Shown here: one piece after another, positions 1-13,350 of the stretch
Layout of the letters: every line of letters begins with the position of its first letter
Position numbering within the stretch: the first letter of the stretch is position 1
Source: Chrysomallon squamiferum
Lineage: Eukaryota > Mollusca > Gastropoda > Neomphalida > Peltospiridae
Assembly: GCA_012295275.1 (NCBI GenBank)
Contig: CM022665.1
Coordinates: forward strand, 30,744,957-30,808,956
Direction: 5' to 3'
DNA: 64,000 nt
The notes under the pieces: generated by a model
The model's input: only the letters and a program-made list of their open reading frames with translations
Database searches by the model: none
What the model was told of the DNA's origin: nothing
Position numbers and translations under genes: made by a program

Positions 1-610
1 ATTCATTTATAATCACACAGAATTTTGTCCTGAAAAATTTAACAGCAGAGTTTAGAGGCACCTGTGATGCTGGTGCACCCATTTCTGGGGTTGAATGATG
101 TCACCTCCTCATTGAAAATGGATAATCATAGTCAAAGCTGATTGTGATCCATAAATGACCTAGGATGCTCAGAGATAATGCTGAATATCAGGGCACCTTT
201 ATATCCATTGGAATATTGCTTATGGCAGACACAGTAAATGCAATCTTTACCTCTACTAGACTTAGTAATTTCCATATTGCTTTAGAATTTGGGAATGATT
301 TTTAGTCCTGATCTGAATTGAATTCATATCAGGGAGAACTTTAAAACAGACAGTCAGAACAACACAGTCTTTGAGTTACTTGGATAACATACATATCAAA
401 GGATTTTATAAGCTTTTGAGACTTCTGTTTTCCCATCCGTTGAAATAACTCAATATTTCAATTACTAGATCAACTCAAGCACAAATTGAAGAATCTTGTG
501 ATCTTGGAGAATTATGTGTTCTTATAAAAGAAACTGGTATATGAAAATAATTTCAATTATGTCAATTAACAATCATGTTAATCTCATACATTTCTACAAA
601 TATCCAGGGG

Positions 611-611
<1 letters not shown>

Positions 612-651
<40 letters not shown>
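612..651. repeat. (TA)n microsatellite
   Basis: Nearly pure alternating TA of about 40 bases, followed by a T-rich stretch. Confidence 0.9.
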
Positions 652-657
<6 letters not shown>

Positions 658-1518
658 TTTTTGTCTTTTCTTTTTTTTTCTCCAACTTTTGAAGTTGGCA
701 ACTACCCAGTAGGCAAATTTCTAATGAGCAAATGTCCTGCGATCAACCAGATAAACTGAGAATTTAAAGTAAAACACATTTCATACTATACAATGGATTG
801 CTGAACAGTTCTGTATCAGTTGTGAAGGAAACAAATGAATAATGACAAAAAACAGATTAATTTGTTGTGTATCAGCATTAAAAGATTGCTTTAAAATTTC
901 TTCCATATGCATCTGACATTCAGGCCATTGTCTGGAGAAGAAAAAAAGAATGCTTACAGTATATCAGTGTAGATGAATTTTTTTCAGATGAATCATTCAA
1001 GAATAGTTAGCAGCTGAAAATCTAAGTTCAAAAGAGAGGAAGCAAAAATCCAGATGGATCAGTGAATGCAAATAAAGAAATGAAAGTCTGACAACATCTT
1101 AGAATAAAATTACATATGTTAAAATGGTGAATAACTTACTGAATGTTTTTTTAAATGAGTAAATTTCTGAATTTAGCTACTGCTGCAGACTCACCATATC
1201 ACACATTTTGTAGGATTCTGTCTTTAATCCAAGTAGCTGTTTTCATAAATTTAAAAGAAAAAAAAATCAACAATGAAGAAAATACATTAATTTTTATATT
1301 GGAATTTAACCACATAATAAGAAAATAAATGAATGAATGAATGAATAAAAGAAAACCCACAGAAAAAAATCTCCAAACAAAACAACAAAATAAAAACCAT
1401 GTCATTTTTTCTTTCTTTTCATTATTATAAATGCCAAGAATCAGGTGAGATGAAATATTTAAATATTTTTTGTAGGATGGTATCTATTATCAACATTAGC
1501 TGTATTTTTAAATAAGGA

Positions 1519-1610
1519 GTGTGTATATTGTTAACTATTAGGTGTGTGTATTGTTGACTATTAGATGTGTATATTGTTAACTATTAGGTGTGTGTATTTT
1601 TACTTACAAG
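1519..1610. repeat. 23-bp tandem repeat, four units
   Basis: Units run 1519-1541, 1542-1564, 1565-1587 and 1588-1610. Each starts with a GTGTGT-like block. The first three end in ACTATTAG; the fourth has diverged. Confidence 0.85.
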
Positions 1611-4036
1611 TGTGTGTATGCATTACAAAGTTGAAGAAACATGGTGCAAAAAACTGCAAGGTGTGTCTTTTATTTCATCTCTGACATTCATATCAATAAT
1701 GTCAGTTCTCCACAGCATACACATTTAAAATCCATTTATTTAAAAAAATGCAGATTTCAAACTGCTCAAATATGGGTAATTTAACAAGCATTGTAACTAT
1801 TAAAATATTATGTAAGGAGTCTTTCTTTCTTTTTTCCATTATATATATATTTCTGCAGTCCTTAAACTGTTTTGAAGAAAAAAGAAAAAGAAAACATTTA
1901 TATATAAAATTTATAATTACCAATTTACTAGTTTCATAATTGCAATAGTTACAATAACAATTGATATTTCCATAAATATTAACGTGTTTGAAGTTTTACT
2001 GGTGATACTGTTGTTAATGACTGTGAGTTGTCATTTCACTTTAGAACAAAATTTACACTAATTTATAATAAGTTGAATGGCTATATCAAAATAACTTTTA
2101 TGATGTCAGTCTTACATAAAAAATCTTTGCACAGTCTTTGTGTATCTGATTATTTCTGATTCTTTAATAATTACATATTTATTCATTATATGTGCTTATT
2201 AATTATACATGGTTTGATTATATATTGTACCAGCAGACCATTTCCTAACATTTTAAGTTGTTTATTATCTCAAGTTTCTGTTGTTTATTATTTCAAGTTT
2301 TGATTGTCTTTGGTGACAGTTACATCTCCAAGCTGACTGACCTGACAGCTTTCTTCTTCCTCATGTTGTAGTGTTAATACATTTTCCCGTTTTATGTTAC
2401 ATTCTGGTCACTGTTTCGTCCAGCATTCTAGTCAGGTTTTTCATCTTTGTGTCAACCTGTCAAGTGTCCATATTAACACTGACTTTTGACCTAATTCAAG
2501 CTGAATCCACAAATAGGTTTTTGACTTTGGTTTGTCTTGATAACGTGACAGTCATAAGATTCCATATTGTCTTAAATGTAATTGACACGTGTATTAGAAA
2601 CTGTGCAACTGATCAGTTTGAAAAGCAAAGATGTAGAAATGAAAATTCTTTAAAGAGTATTTTAAGTATTCCTTTAATTCAATTGTTTGATTCTCATTGG
2701 CACTGTCACATGACATGCAGATTTCAGAAGGAACTTACCTGTTTATTGACTACAAATTTGTTGTTCATCCCAGTGATGCTTCTTCCATTTTGGAAGTTGT
2801 ATTATCATACCTTAATGAAAGACCTTCCATATTCCAGAAAACATTTATCCACATCTGCCATTTTATCAAAAGCAAAATTCTTTATTTAAAAATAATATGT
2901 TGAGTCATTGATTTTATTTTTGAATTTACTGTCTGCACAGTTTAATCAATTTAATGAATTATGAAATAATTCAAATATGTCTGTAAATTTGAATTTAAAA
3001 AAGAAGTTTTAATGGAATATAATAATTAAGAAAAATGATATCAAACTGCTCTCTCTTATTTATTTTGTTTGTTTCTGAGAATTAAAATCAGTGTTAATGG
3101 ATTTACCTAACATGGAGCTACCTGTTGAAGATGTCTGTGTAACGTATATAGCTGGGGTCTAGTTACTTACTCAATGTCACATGCATATCAAATTAAAATT
3201 TTACACCTCTATACAGATGCCTTATACCTAGAAATAGGTATTAAAATTTTAAAACATTTGGTGTCAGTTCTAATTCCAGGCCTAGCTACAAGTATAAAAA
3301 TAAAGGAGGACATAAACAGCATTTTTATAGTTGTCATATGGATAAAACTGAGAAATGAAATATAGAATATCATTTAAGCACTGCTGGGTATCAGAAGTTA
3401 GACACATATTTCATTTGAAAAGTAACAAAGGACCTTTTATTTTTTCCTGTAATAGGTAAGCATAGATGATGACATTTTGTTTTGGGATCATGCCCTCTTG
3501 ATATTTATATATACCAGACTAGCATTTGTACATGTATTTTGTTAGTGCTAACATTTGCACAGTTTTCATTCCACAATTGTTTATTATTTGTTAATTATTT
3601 GCTTCTGATTCATTCATTCACTGGTTTTATTTAAAGATATCATGATGGCACACTGATTAATTCTTTATTATTGGCTACTTCGTGTTAATTCTGATATTCA
3701 TTTGATGATTCAAGCATAATTAGTTCATGAAAAATATACAAATTCACATGTCCAGAAATTAATATTAAATACTTTAAACATTTTCATTATCTTTTGTAAT
3801 CTGCAATTGTGGAAATTTTTGTTCAGCTTGTTGACTTTTTATTGATTGTAAATATCAAAGTTGGTACACTCATTTTTTGGTGGTACTTATTGAATGCTTA
3901 TATCTATAATGCACCTACATATTCTTGAGAATAAGTTAATGATAAAGTTCTACAGAGAGCTAACATTTGATGTATAAAGCCACCATGACCATTCTTCTGT
4001 ACAAGTCATCTTCTGTCAAATCAACCATACACTGTC

Positions 4037-4207
4037 TTATGTAGACAACTTATCATTCAAGACATCATCTTAAGCAGTTAACTCCTCCTGTGAGACATTG
4101 TCATATGCAGGTGACCTTGACTTGTGCAGATGACTGGTCCTTCAAGACACTATCCTGTTCAGGTAACATTCACTTATGCACATAACCTGTCCTCTAAGAC
4201 AGTGGGC
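4037..4207. repeat. Degenerate minisatellite of about 33-bp unit
   Basis: Units are recognised by a shared core resembling TTCAAGACAyTaTC. Full units lie at 4037-4069, 4070-4102, 4121-4154 and 4173-4207. Partial 18-base units at 4103-4120 and 4155-4172 make a 52-bp higher-order pattern. Identity between units is modest. Confidence 0.65.
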
Positions 4208-7200
4208 TTGTTCCCTTAGTGCATTAAAACTTTTTTTAATCCCACTTTCCAGCACACAGGATGAATATCATTATACATATTATCAACAGATGACAAATGT
4301 GAGAGAGAGGCATACAGTAGTGAGTGATGAGTCACCTCTGTTCATTGTGACCTGCATTGATAAACCAAAGCAATGGTAGCTAGACAGCCATGGTGCAGCA
4401 TAATAATACAGGTATCAGCAACATACCTCAATCCAGAGCTGTTTTATTTTTATCAGCAAATGTGTTTAGTTATAGCAAGAACTTTTGTATACCTGTACTT
4501 GAAATCATTTTCAGTTTATCTGGTGTTAAAACAAAATATTTACTTGCACCTATAAGTTTGTTTATGGTTTTTTATATACTTTTGTCTTATTTTTAAAGAC
4601 ATATTAAAAGTATAGATTAATATATAATTTATTAATGTATTTTTTGTGAAATGTTTTGCTCAATATAAAGAATTATGTTTTTCCTGTTGCTATAGATCAC
4701 ATTAACATTGACATTATCATAATGTCATTCTCACTGAAATTACATACACTATTGAAATGATAATTAGCAGTTGTTTTTAAACAGGAGGTATATAACTTAA
4801 GGTATGCATATGAACCCACAATCCATGTATGAATTTATCTTGTACCTTCGATTATACATATTGTATATGCAACATACATTGTTTCTTGTTATCACTAAAA
4901 GTGATACACATATAGCTAAATGCAATTTCTATACTTGAGAGATACACTGTTTTTAGCCCCTTGTGTATTTCCATGAGCCATTTATTAAGTATTACCTGGT
5001 GACAAATAAAACAAATAAAGTGTGATTTGACATTTTTCATCACATCATCAAAGATGTTCTTTAAGATCCAAAATGGTATTACTATATTTTTTTTGCAAGG
5101 TTTTATAAAGACCTGTCTCCCTTTCTTTCTTATCTGTTATAGATACCATTTGCTGTTTCCTGTCACCATGCATGCTTCAAATTCTTGTTGACACTGTAGA
5201 TGGGTTAGGTTTACATCTTTTTTCTGTCTGTATTGTTAATTTGTAGCTACTTTTTCATGGTCATGATTTTCGTGTACTTTTGACAACACTTAACCTAAGC
5301 AACAAAAGCATAAATGTAGAGTTGTGTATCTGACTGGTTTTACTCGTGTATATTCAAATATTATTTTTTTGTTTGTGTTGTTTTTTTGTGTATATTTTTT
5401 ACTTCTTCTTTAAATTGTACTGTATATTATATCCTACATAAAAATAACCCTTAACATCTGCTTTTTATTTTATTTTTTTTTCTGCTTTAAACATTTTTAA
5501 ATTAATTATTTAGCTGAAACACATCAAGTGTTGCTTAAAAGTTTACTTGTTGTTTTTATTCTGCTGATTTTGCCTTTACGGCTTGACAAATAAACACAAA
5601 ACACATATAATTTTTTTTTTTTTTTTTATATAAACATAATGATGATTTGTTAAAACTAAAAATATATATACAAAAAGCTAAAGTTAGTTTAATGTAATTA
5701 TTTGTTTCATTTTTTTTTTTAAAAAGACATTAGATCATATTGATTTATTTTGTTTTATTGGTGTTGGATGTGAAACATACAAATTCAAACTTTGTAGTTA
5801 TAGTGTAAGAAAAATGCAAGTACTCATCTTTTATATAACCTCACATTTGTTAGTCTAAAAATATAACTGGCTGAGTTTAATAAAGCACAAAAAAGGGAAA
5901 AAAGATTTTATTGACATCATTAAATCAGAAGTGGACAAACATGTCTATTTATTATCTTACCTGTACATATATGTATTGACAGTATTCAGTCAGCTGTGCA
6001 TTTGGAATGGAAGATTAAGAGAAACTGTCAATAATCTCTATTATTTGATTATATGGATTTCACAATACATCATCTACTATTCATATTTGTGAATGGGTTG
6101 TATTAGTTGTCTGCATTCTGTGTCATCGATTTCTCTTTTCTTCACAGACCTAAAACATTTCATCTCACACATAGAGGTTGACATGGGTCCAAAAAGACAA
6201 CAGGCTTGTTTGATTATTCACTTAAAGGATTGTTGGAGAGTAAACATTTCAATTACAGACAACAAAAGAGCAGCACTTCCATTCAGTGTTGAAACATTTC
6301 AATCTTCCCTAGTTTAGTGTTAAGTTTCCATACTTTAGACTTGAAGTGAAACTTTCCTTCATTAAAAATAAATAATGTAAATAACACTTACTATTCACTT
6401 GAAAATTTGTTGGTTTTGGTTTTTTTGGTTGTTTTTTTTTAAATATTTGTTAGTGAAATTTTTACTCATCTGAATTCCCAAGTATAATATCTCAGACGAG
6501 ACATTATAATTCAGAGCAGACTGAATGCCTTTTTTTCCATTCTTTCATTTTTCTTTAAAATAATTATTGTATTGATATTATTATTATTATTATCTTTACT
6601 ATAAGCTGAACATAAAATTAATTAACACTGAAATGAATAAAGTTATGAATCTTTGATCTGGAAACATTTAAATTTTCTAAATAAAATATATTCTTATCAA
6701 TTTTCTCAGAGTGAAAGTCTGTTACACAAGGGTGGATTTAACATTTCAGGAAAAGAAGGTTGTCTTCATTTTTATTTATTTATTTATTTATTTTTTTAAT
6801 TCATCTTGTTAAAAAAATAAGGGAAATTTAATAAAAGTAAAAATAACAAGTATGCATATTTGATGCACATAATTTGAATCCAAAATTTTTAAATGATTTT
6901 ATTTTTGTTTTATTTAACTGTAACACTAATAGATTATATATATCATCAGATAAATATATCTGTGTTGTAGATTTTATAACCATGAAAACATTTTTGAATG
7001 AAATTCTATCAAACATTAATGTATATTTTACATATACATACACACCTTATCAGCATGTTTCATCTTGCAGATATTATCCCTGCTACTAAAATAATCTCTG
7101 GGGAAAAAAAAATATATATATATATAGAAAAAAAGCTAGCATAATAGACTGAATTTCTGTACAATAAATATTAATTAAGTAAAATAGATTAATATGTTAA

Positions 7201-10200
7201 AATCAGCTCCTTATTAGCAGAAACATTAAAATGTCAATCAGTTGTGCTGTAATGATTTATTGAACTGCTTACACAATGTTGTTCCAGCTGAAACTGAATG
7301 TGTAATACAGGGTAACAGATGTTATAACAGAGTTTTGTCTGAACAGTTAAAGACTTACACCAGCAATTTCCATGACACTGGATCTACAGAAATAGACATT
7401 GTTCTTTTTCTTTTTGTAATCTGCTGATGACTGGAATTAAAGAAAACAAATCCAAATATATAGACACAACTTGTATAAACATTGCATACACATACATGCA
7501 GACTACACTTATGCATGCACAAGCACAAATATTATATAAACATGCATCTGCATGTACACCTATACAGATAAAAAGCATAATTTCAATGATAGACACACAT
7601 ATTTGCACATGTGATTAATACATAGCCATATTCAAACCTTGTCCTTGATTTACACATGAGTGCTCTTGTTTGAAATAAATATTATACTTATTTTCAAAAC
7701 ATATAAAAAAATCTATAAATAAAGTTTCCTGTGATTCTCTCTTTTTATGTGACCTAATCACTTGTAAATTAATTTTTACAAAACATGGGAAAACAAGGCT
7801 TTCAGAAAGTGGATGTGTCATTGTTGTGTGTCTTACTCTGTATGCGTGCGTGTGTGTGATATAATGTAACTATTTATTCACTATTACATACTTACAGAAT
7901 AAAGTAATTTTGTTTAATAACAAGTAATGTCTTACCTGAAGGCATAATGGATGGTCATTGAACTTTCAAAATTTTACAAATATTTTAGTTATCACTGTAG
8001 TATGTAAAGCCAGATACTGTTGATTTGGTTGTAGGAGAAACTATAGAATTTTGTATAGCTGTCGTGGTAAAATATTATTTTTGATCTAGTGCAAACAGTT
8101 ATTGTCACTTTAATACATTTTGGCTAAAGGAGGTATCTGTCATCTTGATTTATATATACATATGTTAAACTCTTTTCTAGATTAAGAACTGATAACTTCA
8201 GATCACAGGAAAGCTCTCTGATGCAAACATTCACAAACCCACTAAAAGTAAATGCATGTATAAAGTAGAAATCTTATTTTTAGGTCAAGATACCTCACAC
8301 TGACAGCCAAGTGCAATTTTATTGTCATCCATTTGGGGGTTTGCACTTGATGAATGACCAGCTTTTATGTGTCAGGCCAAGAGAAAAGAGTACATTCTTA
8401 TGAGATAGCTGGCGACCCAGAAGAATTTGACTTGCCTCTGTTTTTATTTATGGTCTGGTAGTAGCAACAAGTGTGTTCTCCTTACACACTCATCCTTGGT
8501 GTCACACTTGCAGTTACCATCTTTCACTGTAAAATCATATTTTTCTGCAGACCTTTTTAGCTAGTTTGTTTATTTGTATGTTCTGTCCTTTGTTGTTTTG
8601 TTTTTTTAGGGGGGTTAAGAGAGATTATTTGGCTGCAGAATTGGATTTAGTCAAGACAGTGCCATTACTGAGGGAACTTTCATGATAAAATTATAAATAG
8701 CAAAGAGAAAAAACAAATAAATAAATAAATAATGGAGGCATCTGCCTATATCAACATAATAATGTAAGATGCTTTAACTACTTGTATTTTTCTTTTTGAA
8801 GTAAGACAGCCTTCATATATACATTTTATGAAGGTCATAATAACCCACACAAAAAAACCACACAAAAAACAAGCGGTAAATAAAAATCTAAATTAAGTAT
8901 CATAGTATGTATTTTGTACAATGACACCTTTACATAAACCTCTTCTGAAACAGTAATAAGAATTTAAAAAACAAAACAAAAATTACCAAAAAATAATCCA
9001 GTTCAAGTATTTTAGTATATATACTGTACAATGTATATATGTTTATGCTTGTATTGTTGAATAAATTCCAGTCAGGTGTAAACAAATATGTATTGTTACA
9101 GAAGACAGTATCTATTCATGTGTGAATTAACAAACAGTGAGATTTACCACTAAGTAAGCAGCAGTCCAAGGATTTTAAGTAAACTTACAATGTTGATCTG
9201 GATTCTCCATTTGTGTTGTCCATGAAAATAGTGTGCAAGTTTAATGACTTATTTGACATTAAAATTTAAATATTTGAACATTTGTTGCACATAAGAATCT
9301 TAGCTTGTTTGTTTTTCTGTCTCAGGCTCTTCTGATATACCTTTTTTTATTTTTATTTTTTTTATCATCATATACACTCTCTCTCTGTTTCTTATGCATT
9401 GGCACATACACTACACATACTCAGATCTACATATGTCTTCTATCACTTTCCCACACCCTTCATTCTGTCTGTCTCTCCTTTTATCACTTATTTCTCTATC
9501 ATTTCATTTTTTTCTGTATTGTTTGTAATCATGTTTCTCTTATTTAAGCAATACAAGTTTTGTAAACAGTAATTTTAACAATGCATTTTTCATTTCCCAT
9601 GCAGATCTGACATGTCTGGTTTGGGTGTGACATCTGGTCATTGATCTGTGGCTGATTTATTATTGTGGTGTATTGGAACACAAAGCTTTCTTCTCTCAAT
9701 TTCCTGTTATTTTAGCTGTCTCTGCTCTGATAGAAAGTTATTTCAGACCTCAAACATAACAAGACCACTTGATCAGGTTATTTTCTTCCTAGCATAATAC
9801 TTGTCTGTTAATGAAATACATTGATGGATTATACAAAACACTGTGCATTTATTTATTTATAGATTATACAAAACATTGTGCATTTATTTATTTATTTACT
9901 TTTTTATCTATACTTTCAATGATCTGTGATCTTTTCAGTCATCTAACAGAGAAATACATTTGTTGATTAAGGTATATTTAAAAAAAAAGAAAAAGAAAAA
10001 AGGCTAATGTTATCATTGAAGATGATGACAAATTCTAAAATATTAATATACACTATTGTTTTTACAGTATATTTTTTTCCTGGTGTGTCAGATAAGTTCA
10101 TTGTTCTTTCAATCAAGCTTGGTTTTCTTCAGTGCACCAACGTTTACCATGACTGGTCAGTTAAAAATTGTTTTTTTTTTTTTGATGTATGAGAATGTGC

Positions 10201-11400
10201 AAATAAAATATCTGTCCATGTTTTTTGTAAAAGACTGGCAACAGGTATCCTTGTTTTTTGTTTTTTTAATCATCTATCTGATCCTTTACCATGTGTGATG
10301 CCCTGTAGCTATATGAAAAATGTGGAGTCCAACATTAAATGAAATTGATGTTTGTTCCTTCCTATTTTTAGAAGGAATATAAAAAGTGTCCTAACTGTTA
10401 CTAAAAGTTCATTATGAACTAATGGAAGAAAATTTCTGTCCTTAGTTTTCATGTATTATCTATTTTTATCATATTTTAACATTTAATTGCTATTAAAATA
10501 TGTTCAGGTGCCATTTAAAAAATATCAGTTCATTCAACTGCATATCCATTTATTTAGTTTTCTTTTTTGTCTAACCACCTGTTGCCATAAACATATTACA
10601 TTTTCTTTTATTGATTTAAGATGACAAATTTCCTTTCAGTTACAGAATTCATAACATTTCTTGAAACCACTCACAGTATATAGGTTCATTTGTACTGAGA
10701 TGGGTAACTTGCCCCAAGCTGTACATGAAGACAGTAAGACAAATGTGAAAATATCTTCAGTATTGCACCAGTTCCTGTTAGATAATGTCTCAAGGCTGAA
10801 TATTTGTTCAAACTGATAAATGGAAAGATCACCTCATAATATTATCAACAAAAGTATAACGCCCACAGCTGCCAGCATTTGTACTGAATTCTTTAATTTT
10901 ACATCAAAATAAAGATGAAAACAAATAGTCAGTTGCCAAGTGTTGTTAATATAATACACTGGCACATTCATCTGTGTAATGATTGTAAAACTTAATCTGT
11001 TGTAAATGTATACATAAATTACAAATATTACTTTTTTTTTTTTACTCTTTTGATTATTATAGATCAATTACAAATGAAAAAGACTTCTCTAGACATTTCT
11101 GTATTTACACCAGTTTTACTTAAACACATCTATTCATGAAATGTAAATAATTTACATCTGATATGGTGATGGAAAGTCATTTAGCTCTAGATGGGTTGCT
11201 TCTAAAAGTTAGATAGAATGATCACCTGTTACTAATTAAACAGCAGAATTTTCCTTTTCTTTATCTGTACTTGCAAGTTTTCAAAAATAAAACTTTCTCT
11301 TTATTAACTTAAACTTCATTACTGTGTAGATTTATGACACCATTTGTCCTGTAGAGATATTAATATCTGGAGATATTAAAATAAGAAGACAGGATCTTGT
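4208..11400. other. Noncoding AT-rich DNA
   Basis: No coding exon or RNA gene is recognisable on either strand. Short frames here end within about 80 codons and look like chance. It contains homopolymer runs and a small tandem duplication at 9827-9896. Confidence 0.5.
9827..9896. repeat. 35-bp tandem duplication
   Basis: Two nearly identical units, 9827-9861 and 9862-9896, each begin GATTATACAAAACA and end in a TTTA run. They differ at a C/T position and at the last base. Confidence 0.85.
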
Positions 11401-11404
11401 ATCG

Positions 11405-11722
11405 CTGTGACTTGTGTATAAACCAGGTCTTTTGACAGCCCAGCCCTAATACTTGATGAATGAGTGAAGCGGGAATTTCAGCCTGTTTTTATTGTGGGTC
11501 AGCCAAGTTGCGCCAATCTGCTTTACATTTGTGCTAGCTCTGTGGACACTTACTAAGGCTGTGAGAGTTTACCTTTCAAGCAGAAGTCTGGACACTTTAA
11601 AATCATTATACTTGAAATAGCTACATACTCGGCTGAATTTTTGTTTCTTTTGTTAGCTTACCTGGATTATCATTTCTATTGCTGTTCACACATACACATT
11701 TTAATTTTTTTGGAAAAAAAAG
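11405..11722 (+). promoter_or_regulatory. Candidate promoter and 5' noncoding exon of the spectrin gene
   Basis: The first coding exon has a 3' splice acceptor only 43 bases before its ATG, so at least one upstream noncoding exon must exist. This stretch is less AT-rich than its surroundings. It has TATAAA at 11417-11422, a CCAAT-type motif near 11513, and ends in a textbook donor, AAAAAG then GTAAGT, at 11722/11723. Joining it to 18328 would need a 6.6-kb intron. This is inference from sequence signals only. Confidence 0.25.
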
Positions 11723-12939
11723 GTAAGTTATATGTAGGCAAGAGACATACGGTCTGATACACTTGCTATTGTTCAGAATGGAATGTCTTTATTTCTCTTA
11801 AAATTGTCCCAGAAAGAAAGAGCTGGCCTGTTGTTTAATGGGTCATCTTCTTTCAGGTTCGGATTTTTTTCAACAGGTGCTACAAAGAGCTGTGGTATTG
11901 ATTGAAGATTTAAACTCTCTTTTTAATAATGCATGCAGTATTATGGGTCAGTGTAAATGACTTGTTGCATGAAATATTCAAGCAGGTTGTGTCTTTGGAC
12001 ATTTATTAATATCTTTAAACTTTTGAAATTCAATAAATGGCATGACATTCTGATTTAGGAAATAACATTTCCTGCAAGATGTTTAGTTTTTAAAGAGGTC
12101 AGTGAAATTAATGATAGCAAATTGTTGTAATTGTCTGTAGTTACATTTAGCTGCAGTTAACTCTGCAGATCTGTGTGACAGTGGAGGTGCAGTGCAGGCA
12201 AAGGTATGTTAATGTGTGGTCTGCATTCACCACCATATACACCAGTGAGTCATTGGTTATTCTGTTATAAAACATATTGTGCATACTGGGGTGCAAGGAC
12301 AACATAGGATTGGTTGCACAGTATATTTAATCAGGTAATATGCAGAGACTTGAGGGAGATTCAAGGTGTTTTTTAGTTGTTTTCTTTTATCAATAATTTT
12401 ATGGAAAAGGTAATGGCTAATTTTAAATTTAGTGAATATAACAAACTGATACTGTCCACGCTGAGATTAGGTTGTATATTAATATTTTAATTTTATTTTT
12501 ATTTATTTTTAAAAAATTTATTTTATATTTGTTTTACTTTGCTTTATTTTAACTTTTATTTATTTTACTATTAATTTTTGTTTAATTTATGTTCTTATTA
12601 GTTATTAGTTATTATTTTTAATTGTAAATGTTTAAAAATAATGTGATTTATTTAAATTCTCTAAAATATTTTTAAAAATAACAATTGTGACCTTTTTATA
12701 CAATGCTTGCCTTTAACTTAATTCTATTAATTTAAAAAAAAAAAAAAAAAAAATTCTTTGCCCACCCAGTAGTATGGTTAACTGTTCATCTATTTAATGC
12801 CTTGTTGGTTCAGATCTGTATTTGTGCCAGTCAGATGCTTGCCCACATATATCAGTCTAAGCTGTTACATAGAGTTAAAACTGTTAATTCAAAACCCTAC
12901 ATGATTTTCAAACATGTGGCAGCATCAATACTAGTACTG

Positions 12940-13350
12940 CTTCTGCTACTGTTTTATAACTACTGCTGTTTCTATTATTACTATTACTACCACAACTACT
13001 ACTGCAGCTATCAAAACTGATTATGTTAGTAATAATGCTATTATCATTGCTAATTTAACTTCAGTATTTAAAACTGATTGTTATTAATGCTATTCTCGTT
13101 GCTAATTTAACTACTGTATTTACTACAGCTACAAAACTTCAGTGTCTACTGGTCAATTATTACTACAGTAACTATCAATGCTGAAAATGTTACTGTTGCT
13201 TAGTACCATAATTACTGCAATTATCTGCATTTAATAATTTTACTATTATTATTATCAGCTTAACCACCTCTGCTACTAGAGCTGCTTCTGCTACTTATAT
13301 GACTATGCTGCTATTGCTTCTGCAATTACTACTAATATACCACCACTACT
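12940..13350. repeat. Degenerate TAC/ACT-type trinucleotide-rich region
   Basis: It is dominated by ACTACT, TATTAC and GCTACT-like triplets. Within it a roughly 52-bp unit is duplicated (starting near 13031 and 13083), sharing GCTAATTTAACT. Confidence 0.6.

Larger units (their letters stand above)
1..4036. other. Upstream AT-rich noncoding DNA
   Basis: I see no supportable gene. It holds a (TA)n tract, a four-unit 23-bp tandem repeat and general A/T-rich sequence. The frame 2371-2889 (+) is open for 172 codons, but it opens with GTG, has no early ATG and shows no recognisable domain, so I do not call it a gene. Confidence 0.5.
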
